DNA from: Clostridia bacterium
GTDB taxonomy: Bacteria; Bacillota; Clostridia; TANB77; CAG-508
NCBI GenBank assembly: GCA_022793875.1
Contig: JAAWDR010000040.1
Location: 1 to 34,023, forward strand
DNA length: 34,023 nt
Direction: 5' to 3'
The notes under the pieces were generated by a model, which was given only the letters and a program-made list of their open reading frames with translations, was not told the DNA's origin and searched no databases. The position numbers were made by a program, and so were the translations under genes. Positions 1 to 5,497 of this stretch are shown piece by piece. Each line of letters begins with the position of its first letter. Positions within the stretch are counted from its first letter, which is position 1.

Positions 1-65
1 CTAAAAATGAAATTGTGTGCATAAAATGCATTAAAATTGCATTAAAATATAATTTCACAAAAATT

Positions 66-106
66 ATAATCCGATGTATTATAGTAATATCAATACATCG
101 GATTAT
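66..106. terminator. Strong 15-bp hairpin
   Basis: Positions 66-80 and 92-106 are perfectly complementary with an 11-nt loop. Reading leftward the stem is followed by ATTATAATTTTTG, which fits an intrinsic terminator for leftward transcription. Rightward the tail is weaker (TTATGC). It could close the transcript of a flanking gene outside the window. Confidence 0.5.
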
Positions 107-118
107 TTATGCAGATAG

Positions 119-428
119 TTGTTTCCGACTACCCGCTCCATAAATTTTATTTTTATTATGTTTTATTAAATTTTATTATTTCTTATTATTTCTTAAAATG
201 GCTTGATTTCAAGTCTTTTTTACTTTCCTAATTTTTTTATTTTTCATTATTTCTTATTATTTTTCATTACTTCCTTGTAAAATCGCATTAAAATTGCATT
301 AAAATGTAAAAAATAATTGCATTAAAAAAGTAAATTGCATTAAAAAAATTTTTGGTCATAAAAAAAGGCCAGTAAAATACTGACTTTCAATATGTTCCAA
401 AAGGTAAACTGCGGGTAGTCGGAAACAA
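119..428. repeat. 18-bp inverted pair, possible core-type att sites
   Basis: TTGTTTCCGACTACCCGC at 119-136 reappears exactly in reverse complement at 411-428. It is the most GC-rich sequence in the first 500 bases, which makes it a candidate crossover or core sequence. No second direct copy lies at the other end of the prophage in this window, because the far att site would lie beyond 34023. Confidence 0.5.
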
Positions 429-510
429 GATATAAAAATCACTTAAATAATTAATGTTTCCAATACTTCTATATATTTTTTAATGCAATTTTAATGCATT
501 TTATCATAAT

Positions 511-544
511 AAAATAGAATATATCAAGTGATATACTCTATTTT
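511..544 (-). terminator. Terminator of the 37-aa gene
   Basis: A 16-bp stem (511-526 / 529-544) has a 2-nt nominal loop and a single imperfect pair, which is G-U when read leftward. The leftward tail is TATTTTATTATG. It overlaps the stop codon of the leftward small gene. The rightward tail (TTTTCTTTTTTT) is also U-rich, so it may work both ways. Confidence 0.55.
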
Positions 545-651
545 AGATTTTCTTTTTTTATGATTCTATTTCTCTCATTACTTTGTTTTAATATTTCTTT
601 TAATTCTTCTTTTTTTAGTACGATTACATAGCTGTGTTCTTTTTCTTCCAT
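538..651 (-). CDS. Small charged protein, 37 aa, unknown
   Basis: An ATG at 651 follows GGAGGTATTAC, a good ribosome site, and the frame closes at 538. The product starts MEEKEHSYVIVLKKEELKEI and is rich in Lys and Glu, probably one amphipathic helix. It stands alone, is divergent from the XRE/MutS-like operon and ends in its own hairpin. I do not recognise the family. The ribosome site and terminator favour a real gene, but the length leaves doubt. Confidence 0.45.
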   Translation of the reverse strand: MEEKEHSYVIVLKKEELKEILKQSNERNRIIKKENLK

Positions 652-711
652 GTAATACCTCCATACTATTTTCCTACATTTTACCATTTTATTTTCCAAT
701 TTTTAACTTGC

Positions 712-759
712 CTTAAAACAGCTTAAAGCAAACAAGCTTAAAGCAAAACAAGTTAAAAT
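712..759. promoter_or_regulatory. Phased direct repeats upstream of the XRE gene
   Basis: CTTAAA(A/G)C occurs at 712, 722 and 737, with a degenerate GTTAAAAT at 752. The last three are spaced 15 bp apart, and AGCTTAAAGCAAA is duplicated exactly at 720-732 and 735-747. They lie about 40-90 bp before the regulator at 801 and are candidate operator or activator sites for it. A second dyad, CCTGT (772-776) / ACAGG (786-790), abuts the GGAGG ribosome site of that gene. Confidence 0.4.
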
Positions 760-800
760 AACTCTAGCTTTCCTGTACAATTAGAACAGGAGGTGTCAAG

Positions 801-1010
801 ATGGTACAATTAAGAATTAAAGAATTATTAAACGAACAAAAGAAAACAAAGTATTGGTTCATAAAACACATGGAAGGCAGTTATCGTTCACTTTCTAATA
901 TGATGGATAACAAAACTACTTCTATTCGTTTTGATACAATAGATAAACTTTGTGATATTTTTAATTGCGAAGTTGGAGAAATTATAGAAAGGAAGAAGAA
1001 TGATGAGTAA
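801..1010 (+). CDS. XRE/Cro-type transcriptional regulator, 69 aa
   Basis: A small single-domain DNA-binding protein of the Cro/CI helix-turn-helix type. Residues about 4-66 carry the pattern RIKELLNEQKKTKYWFI...SLSNMMDNKTTSIRFDTIDKLCDIF, and the ending CEVGEIIE is typical of the fifth helix. ATG 801 follows AGGAGGTGTCAAG. It overlaps the next gene by 11 bp, so the two are one rightward operon and it probably controls the MutS-like partner. It sits at the far end of the prophage from the CI/Cro pair, so it is a separate switch. The targets are inferred only from the repeats just upstream. Confidence 0.75.
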   Translation: MVQLRIKELLNEQKKTKYWFIKHMEGSYRSLSNMMDNKTTSIRFDTIDKLCDIFNCEVGEIIERKKNDE

Positions 1011-1404
1011 GCTCTTAAAAAGGTATAATGAACTAAAATCAAAAGATAAAAACAAAATATATTTATTCAAAGTTGGAATATTTTATAATATATTTAATTC
1101 TGATGCAGATATACTCTCAAAAGCCCTAGGATTGAAAATAACACAATTAAGTGATACTTTATATAAAGTTGGTTTTCCTATATCTAAAATAGATAAATAT
1201 GCCCAATTATTAAAGGATAACTCTATAGAATTTCAAATTGTAGATGATAATGTAAAAACACAGAATAATGATGAGTATGTAAAACTAGTTGCAACAAATG
1301 AAATTGTAAAGAAAATATTGGATATCGATTTAAATAATACTACATGTATAGAAGCATTTAATATATTACACAATATACAACAAAAAATTAAAAACATCCA
1401 GTAG
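1000..1404 (+). CDS. MutS domain I-like small protein (possible DGR accessory), 134 aa
   Basis: Residues about 1-85 match the pattern of the N-terminal mismatch-recognition domain of MutS: YNELKSKDKNKIYLFKVGIFYNIF parallels the MutS YLELK...LLFRVGDFYE segment, followed by DADILSKALGL, GFPISKIDKYAQLL and FQIVDD. The ATPase, clamp and lever domains are absent. The C-terminal 45 residues form a helical tail I do not recognise. MutS-like proteins of this kind have, as I recall, been listed among accessory genes near some diversity-generating retroelements. Here a DGR lies 2.7 kb away on the same prophage. The start could be 1000 or the next codon, 1003; the ribosome site is AAGGAAG. A role in template-directed mutagenesis is inference. 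Confidence 0.65.
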   Translation: MMSKLLKRYNELKSKDKNKIYLFKVGIFYNIFNSDADILSKALGLKITQLSDTLYKVGFPISKIDKYAQLLKDNSIEFQIVDDNVKTQNNDEYVKLVATNEIVKKILDIDLNNTTCIEAFNILHNIQQKIKNIQ

Positions 1405-1424
1405 GAGGATTTCATTCCTCCTAC
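1401..1424. terminator. Bidirectional terminator between convergent genes
   Basis: GTAGGAGGA (1401-1409) pairs with TCCTCCTAC (1416-1424) around a 6-nt loop. The rightward tail is TTTTAATATT. It overlaps the stop of the MutS-like gene and lies 3 bp before the end of the convergent amidase gene. Confidence 0.8.
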
Positions 1425-1426
1425 TT

Positions 1427-2629
1427 TTAATATTTACGAACTAATTTACAATATTTTAAATTTACCCAACCTGAAGGAGTTCTTGCCCAATCTCCTTTTA
1501 TTTCATATGTATCGAATCTTGTTCCATTTGTATATGCTTTTTTTATTGTGTAATTAGTTCCTGGCCCTGTACGAACATTAAGTCCAGAAGAAGTATTAAC
1601 AATATATAATCCTAACACAAAACCTGAATTATTAACTGTGTTATTTGTTGTATTGCTTGTTGATTCATAACCAATTAAATCTTTTGTGTATACCCATGAA
1701 TACAATTCTTTCAATAATACTTTTCCATTTCCAACTTCCATAATAGTATATTTTCTATTTTTATAACAAGAAGGTATTTTTTGTCCCGTTGCATAATTAG
1801 TAGCATTAGTTGATAAAATTACTGTACTTCCTTTTGAGATTGTAGGAATTGCACTTGTATTGTTATTTTGAACTTGTGAATTTGCTGAAGAAACAATACA
1901 ACTATCATTTACCCAACCAATATTACCATTGTTTAGCAAGTATGGATTTCTTGCTCCAGGAATAATACGAGTAATCATTCCACTTTTTACTGCTGGATTT
2001 AATTTTTTAGTAGATGATGAAGAAGTATGAACACCATTTATTGATACTACATCTCCTATATTTCTTCCAGTAGTATTATTAGATTCATTTACTATAATAG
2101 TAGGTTTCCCTGTTACTTGTTCTCCTGTTAGCTCTCTATATTCTTCCCTAATCATATTATAAAATCTGTCTAATCCCATATCTAGAGTTCTATGTGGACA
2201 ATATTTACCACTTCTATTTTGATGTGTTCCTATTGTGTGCCTTGTATCTGTTATGTTGTCTAAATTCCATCCATATTGCTTCATCAGATATGCAATTCTT
2301 TCTGCTGCATTTATTTCTGCTTTTTCAAATCTTTCTCCTCCAGATTTTGAATAACATATTTCAATTCCTATTGTTTTCATGTTACCAAACCCATGTCCAT
2401 CTCCAGAGTGCCAAGCATTTCTATTATGTTCGATTCCTTGTACTGTTCTATAATCATCTATTGCTTCGTGAAAAGAAACTTGGTTATTATTATTTATCAT
2501 ATATGATATTTCACTCATTGCTGAAGCATCATTGGCTGTATTATGAATTGATATTCCTTCTGGTTTCATAGAATATGGACATTTTTTGCCATATTTACTC
2601 TTTGGCATTAACACTTTTGTTACTAACAT
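1427..2629 (-). CDS. Endolysin: N-acetylmuramoyl-L-alanine amidase with SH3-like repeats, 400 aa
   Basis: Cleaves the amide bond between MurNAc and the stem peptide of the host wall for lysis. Residues about 20-165 form an Amidase_2 domain; likely zinc and catalytic residues are in ISIHNT, the RHTIGTHQ stretch and KYCPHR. Three wall-binding segments follow: one around VVSINGVHTSSSS...GWVNDSC, one around GSTVILSTNATNYATGQKIP...WVYTKDL, and a C-terminal SH3_3-type domain (GLNVRTGPGTNYTIKKAY...GWVNLKYC). No signal peptide is seen, consistent with holin-dependent export. ATG 2629 follows GGGAGGTGTATAATA, which is inside the end of the preceding small gene. It is the last gene of the leftward late operon. 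Confidence 0.92.
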   Translation of the reverse strand: MLVTKVLMPKSKYGKKCPYSMKPEGISIHNTANDASAMSEISYMINNNNQVSFHEAIDDYRTVQGIEHNRNAWHSGDGHGFGNMKTIGIEICYSKSGGERFEKAEINAAERIAYLMKQYGWNLDNITDTRHTIGTHQNRSGKYCPHRTLDMGLDRFYNMIREEYRELTGEQVTGKPTIIVNESNNTTGRNIGDVVSINGVHTSSSSTKKLNPAVKSGMITRIIPGARNPYLLNNGNIGWVNDSCIVSSANSQVQNNNTSAIPTISKGSTVILSTNATNYATGQKIPSCYKNRKYTIMEVGNGKVLLKELYSWVYTKDLIGYESTSNTTNNTVNNSGFVLGLYIVNTSSGLNVRTGPGTNYTIKKAYTNGTRFDTYEIKGDWARTPSGWVNLKYCKLVRKY

Positions 2630-2631
2630 TA

Positions 2632-2772
2632 TTATACACCTCCCTGATAAAATTCATCTGTTTCTTTTACTTCTCCAATTCCCTCTTCTTTTTCATCAAC
2701 TTCTGGAAAAGTATTCTCTTTCATATTTAAATCTGCAAGTTCTTGATTATACTCTACTGTTTCTTCTTCCAT
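2632..2772 (-). CDS. Small acidic protein, 46 aa, unknown
   Basis: ATG 2772 follows GAAGGAGGATTAATC, and the stop is 2632. The product begins MEEETVEYNQELADLNMKEN and ends EFYQGGV; it is strongly acidic, with no membrane segment. It lies between holin and endolysin and is tightly coupled to both neighbours, since the endolysin ribosome site is inside its last codons. I do not recognise the family. Translational coupling or a lysis accessory role are possible guesses. Confidence 0.6.
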   Translation of the reverse strand: MEEETVEYNQELADLNMKENTFPEVDEKEEGIGEVKETDEFYQGGV

Positions 2773-2775
2773 TGA

Positions 2776-2931
2776 TTAATCCTCCTTCATTATATTTAAA
2801 ATTTGTAATGCTTGCTCGCATCTTTGCATTACTTCTATATTGTCGCTATGTTCTGCACAATGTGCTTTTATAATTTCACTAATTAATATATATCCTGTTT
2901 CATCTGTAAATTTAAAATCTTTAATATCCAT
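2776..2931 (-). CDS. Small protein of the lysis region, 51 aa, unknown
   Basis: ATG 2931 follows AAAGAGGTAAGTATGA; the frame closes at 2776, 3 bp before the next start. It begins MDIKDFKFTDETGYILISEI and contains two Cys (KAHC, QRC). It is mostly helical and has no membrane segment. It is the first gene after the terminator behind the holin, so some of its expression may come from read-through. No family recognised. Confidence 0.6.
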   Translation of the reverse strand: MDIKDFKFTDETGYILISEIIKAHCAEHSDNIEVMQRCEQALQILNIMKED

Positions 2932-2958
2932 TCATACTTACCTCTTTATAAAAAATTA

Positions 2959-2991
2959 ATACTGGAAGATTTTTTGTTTTTCTTCCAGTAT
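2959..2991 (-). terminator. Intrinsic terminator after the holin gene
   Basis: ATACTGGAAGA (2959-2969) pairs with TCTTCCAGTAT (2981-2991), an 11-bp stem. Reading leftward it is followed by TAATTTTTTAT. It lies between the holin gene and the two small genes plus endolysin and may lower expression of the distal lysis genes. Confidence 0.7.
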
Positions 2992-3025
2992 CTTAAATTT
3001 GCAAGAAATATTTTCTTGTATCTAA

Positions 3026-3283
3026 TTATTGATTTTTAGCATCATACCATACTGTTGCTGTTCCAATTCCACCTAATGCAGTAATGACTGATGTAATTAC
3101 TCCGTTTATGTCTAATCCTTCAATATGTATTAAGCATCCTATTGCTGCAGCAATGATTCCAATTATTATATTTTGTACTGGAATTGGTAATGTTTCGTTC
3201 CAACAAAAATGTTTAGATACTTTACCTAATATGTATGTAAATAATGTTGTGACAATATAAACTAATACTTGTACTGTCATCAT
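3026..3283 (-). CDS. Phage holin, 85 aa
   Basis: A small membrane protein expected to form the lesion that releases the endolysin. Residues about 5-22 (VLVYIVTTLFTYILGKV) and 34-52 (VQNIIIGIIAAAIGCLIHI) are hydrophobic. A third weaker hydrophobic stretch (GVITSVITALGGIGTATV) is followed by a short charged tail. Size, topology and the position just before the endolysin fit the Firmicute holin superfamily with 2-3 membrane segments. ATG 3283 follows AGGAGGGAGA; an adjacent second ATG (3280) could also serve. Confidence 0.8.
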   Translation of the reverse strand: MMTVQVLVYIVTTLFTYILGKVSKHFCWNETLPIPVQNIIIGIIAAAIGCLIHIEGLDINGVITSVITALGGIGTATVWYDAKNQ

Positions 3284-3296
3284 TCTCCCTCCTTTC

Positions 3297-3584
3297 TTAA
3301 TCTATAATTTCAAAATTCTTCACTTTTTCCATAAGAGCTTTTACAAATGAATTTCCTTTTAATTTGAAATATACATCTACACTATGAGTAAGTGCTTCTA
3401 GTTCATAATGTGTTATTTTATTGCCTCTAGCTACTGCTCTATCATAAATATCTAAAATATCATTTCTTAATGAGCATTTTATAGCTTGAATCATATAAAA
3501 TATAAATGTCAAAAAAGTGCTAATAACTCCTACCAAAAAAGTTATTAGCACCCAATAATTTTTTATAAATTCTAATATTTGCAC
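3297..3584 (-). CDS. Holin-associated membrane protein, 95 aa
   Basis: One N-terminal membrane segment (about residues 11-34, VLITFLVGVISTFLTFIFYMI) is followed by a soluble part, SLRNDILDIYDRAVARGNKITHYELEALTHSVDVYFKLKG. This tail resembles small proteins encoded immediately upstream of holins in many Firmicute phages. The start is GTG 3584 after AAGGAGG with a 10-nt spacer. It lies 13 bp before the holin gene, so a co-holin or antiholin-like role is plausible but unproven. Confidence 0.7.
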   Translation of the reverse strand: MQILEFIKNYWVLITFLVGVISTFLTFIFYMIQAIKCSLRNDILDIYDRAVARGNKITHYELEALTHSVDVYFKLKGNSFVKALMEKVKNFEIID

Positions 3585-3589
3585 TTCTA

Positions 3590-4096
3590 TTAATCCTCCT
3601 TGTTATCAGATGGATTAATAGGAAACTTCACATTATATGGAAATCCTTCTTGTTTTGTAATATCTCGTAGTTCTTGCCTATATTTTGCTTTTTCATTTTT
3701 TAATATACTAAAAATTTTCTTAAAAAAAGCAACTGCTATTTTTATAACAGTTGTTATTGTAATTTCTTCTTCTGGTATCTCTATACCTAATCTATCAATA
3801 CACATATCTGCATCCGTCTCTAAAAGTAAACGATTTCGCTCTTTTCTTATTTCAGCTGCTAATTCATCATACTCTTTCTTTGCAGCAGACTTTATTAATT
3901 CATCAAAATTGTTTTCTATTTTGTTTTCCATGCCTTCATTATAGCAAATATTCATCCTATATGAATCAAATATGTATCTTGTATTTTCCTCTTCAGTAAC
4001 TTTTTCTATATTAGTATTTAATACAATATCACATCTGTCTCCATGTATATTTTCAATTTCAAATTTTTTTGGTTCTAAATTGCTTTCTGACTTCAT
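3590..4096 (-). CDS. Tail-fibre assembly chaperone-like protein, 168 aa
   Basis: The middle and C-terminal parts match phage tail assembly chaperone proteins (Phage_tail_APC type): IRKERNRLLLETDADMCIDR, then KAKYRQELRDITKQEGFPYNVKFP. Such proteins help fold or attach receptor-binding fibres. The first 65 residues are divergent. About 30 residues (EEITITTVIKIAVAFFKKIFSI) are inserted between the two signature halves and are unusually hydrophobic. It sits directly downstream of the DGR reverse transcriptase and overlaps its second frame by 38 bp, so it belongs to the same receptor-binding module. ATG 4096 follows AAGGAGGT with an 11-nt spacer. Confidence 0.7.
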   Translation of the reverse strand: MKSESNLEPKKFEIENIHGDRCDIVLNTNIEKVTEEENTRYIFDSYRMNICYNEGMENKIENNFDELIKSAAKKEYDELAAEIRKERNRLLLETDADMCIDRLGIEIPEEEITITTVIKIAVAFFKKIFSILKNEKAKYRQELRDITKQEGFPYNVKFPINPSDNKED

Positions 4097-5124
4097 TATT
4101 TTTAATTACCTCCTTACATTTTCTTAAGTTCACATACTTTTCTATGTATTCCTTTCTAATTTTAAAACTATCACTATGTTTCATCCACCCTGTATAGCTT
4201 AATATAGCATGAGCATCTTTTGAATTTAATTTTTCTTTCTTATAAATTTTTTTAATTCTTCTTCTAATCCTTAAAAAATTACTTCTTCGCAAAGTTGTAT
4301 ATCCTTTGTAGAATCTATATCCGAAGGAAATCAATTGGCCTAGAATTAGATTTAAATAACTGCCAGTTCTCTTTTAATTTTAAATGTTCCTTATTTAAAT
4401 ATTCTTCTATTTTATCTTTGATTTTGTGTAATTCCTTTTTATTTCTATGAAAAATTATCATATCATCCATATAACGAATATAATAAGGTGCTTTTAATTG
4501 TTCCTTAATATAATGGTCTAAATCCTGTAAATAAAAATTTGCAAACCATTGAGATGTAAAATTACCTATTGGAAGTCCTTCTTCAGAACTATCTATAATT
4601 TTATCTATAAGTTCTAGTGTTTCTCTTTCTTTTATCTTTCTTCTAAATTTTCTTTTTAGAATTTCTCTATCTATTGATGGATAAAATTTCTTAACATCTA
4701 ATTTTAAGCAATATTTAGTATTTTTCCTATCTCTCACAAGTATTTTTTCAATATATTTTGTCGCATGTAGTAATCCTCTTCCTTTTATTGATGCACAATT
4801 ATAATAATACATTCCCTTCATCAATATATCTTCTAATTGTAGCATCAATGCCCAATGAATAATTTGGTCTGGATAAAATGCAGGCTTATATATTATTCTC
4901 TCTTTTTTTCTTACTCCATCCATTATTTTTACTTTTTCATATGGACTTGGAATAAATTCACATTTTTGTAACATTTCATGTATTTTATTTGTTGCAACAT
5001 CTATATTTTGCAATGTATACCTTACATTTTTTCTTTTCCTTTTTCTTTGTGATGCCTTTAATATTGCTTTTTTTATATTATTTTTATCAATAATTTTACA
5101 ATATAAATTTCCTACTCTTTTCAT
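4059..5124 (-). CDS. DGR reverse transcriptase, split by a +1 frameshift
   Basis: Copies the template repeat RNA into adenine-mutagenised cDNA for retrohoming into the VR. Frame 1 (5124-4315, 269 aa) has LDVKKFYPSI (residues 142-151), the DGR hallmark IGNFTSQ (186-192; group II intron enzymes have a QG...SP form here) and catalytic YMDD (218-221). It stops at ...RPIDFL-R-I. The next frame (91 aa, to 4059) begins GYRFYKGYTTLRR and continues with DAHAILSYTGWMKHSD, the usual C-terminal part. Skipping one C in CUU-CGG-AUA-UAG (around 4323-4329) joins IDFL to GYRF and gives about 354 aa, normal for DGR enzymes. This is either a programmed +1 frameshift, a disabling lesion or a sequencing error. 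ATG 5124 follows AAGGAAG. Confidence 0.88.
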
Positions 5125-5399
5125 TTTCTTCCTTTTCTTATTTTGTCTACCGATTTTTCGCTCAAAAGGAGCTACTAGACCAGTCCAGAGCGACTAATTT
5201 TTGCCAAGGGGCAAGGAAGATGATGTGCAATGTAAAATAAGAAGGCGAGCCCCGATGTTCCAATTGCTATTCGAAGAAGAGTTGTTGAAGTTCCAATAGA
5301 ACAAACCTGCATTGCCACCATTGTTGAAGTTACCGCCAACATGGGCAACCCTCAAAAAAGTAGTAAAACCCTGACTCGAGACACATCAAATCCCTTTGT
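5125..5399 (-). ncRNA. Predicted DGR template RNA and leader of the RT gene
   Basis: From a predicted start near 5399 the transcript would cover the TR (5352-5238) and about 110 nt of spacer before the RT gene. The spacer contains small hairpins, for example TTGCC...GGCAA (about 5213-5200) and CTGGA...TCTAG (about 5187-5174, one G-U pair). In characterised DGRs the RNA containing TR plus its downstream spacer primes and templates cDNA synthesis. RNA ends are inferred, not seen. Confidence 0.55.
5238..5352 (-). repeat. DGR template repeat (TR)
   Basis: 115 bp, 105 identical to the VR at 5509-5623 (constant offset 271). The ten differing TR positions are 5259, 5265, 5270, 5283, 5292, 5312, 5313, 5324, 5325 and 5342. 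All are T on the + strand, that is A in the coding sense. The TR carries ten Asn (AAC/AAT) codons in the target reading frame, of which seven differ in the VR. It lies between the target gene and the RT gene, in a non-coding interval. Confidence 0.97.
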
Positions 5400-5405
5400 T
5401 TAGAG

Positions 5406-5434
5406 ATTATACTACTTTTAAATTTTTATTTTAA
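5406..5434 (-). promoter_or_regulatory. Candidate promoter of the TR-RT transcript
   Basis: Leftward TTAAAA (5434-5429), 17-bp spacer and TATAAT (5411-5406). The -10 is perfect and the -35 matches TTGACA at 4 of 6. It lies after the target gene and about 50 bp before the TR, where a separate DGR promoter would be expected. In such AT-rich DNA chance matches are common. Confidence 0.5.
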
Positions 5435-5467
5435 CTAGTTTCCATTTAACTGACTTCCATTTTTCTC

Positions 5468-5488
5468 TTGAGGGCTGGCCGCCCTCAA
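5468..5488. other. Hairpin downstream of VR, likely DGR homing cruciform
   Basis: TTGAGGGC (5468-5475) pairs perfectly with GCCCTCAA (5481-5488) around a 5-nt loop. It is 10 bp after the stop codon of the target gene and 20 bp past the 3' end of the VR. Neither side is followed by a T-run, so it is not a normal terminator. Characterised DGRs need a short-stem hairpin/cruciform (8 bp in the Bordetella phage system) just downstream of the VR for efficient homing, and this one matches in size and place. Confidence 0.7.
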
Positions 5489-5497
5489 ACACCTGCT

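Larger units (their letters stand above)
21..504. repeat. Non-coding cassette with 27-bp terminal inverted repeats
   Basis: Positions 21-47 are the exact reverse complement of 478-504 (27 bp). Each arm contains the unit TGCATTAAAAT twice, 11 bp apart. Further direct copies of GCATTAAAA lie at 285, 296, 319 and 337. Inside is an 18-bp inverted pair (119-136 / 411-428) and a very AT-rich tract. I see no gene in 1-537. Paired, helically phased AT-rich repeats around GC-richer core-like sequences resemble arm-type and core-type integrase sites, so this may be the left attachment region of the prophage. A MITE-like element is the alternative, but no target duplication is visible beside 21 or 504. 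Confidence 0.6.

Noticed and set aside
119..136. tRNA 3' end as integration target
   Set aside because: The 18-bp sequence does not fold with its neighbours into a T-arm or acceptor stem, and no cloverleaf is visible nearby.
4059..4334. Separate 91-aa accessory (Avd-like) gene after the RT
   Set aside because: Its sequence is the C-terminal part of DGR-type RTs, begins exactly at the conserved GYRF and has only a TTG without a ribosome site; it is the second half of the split RT.
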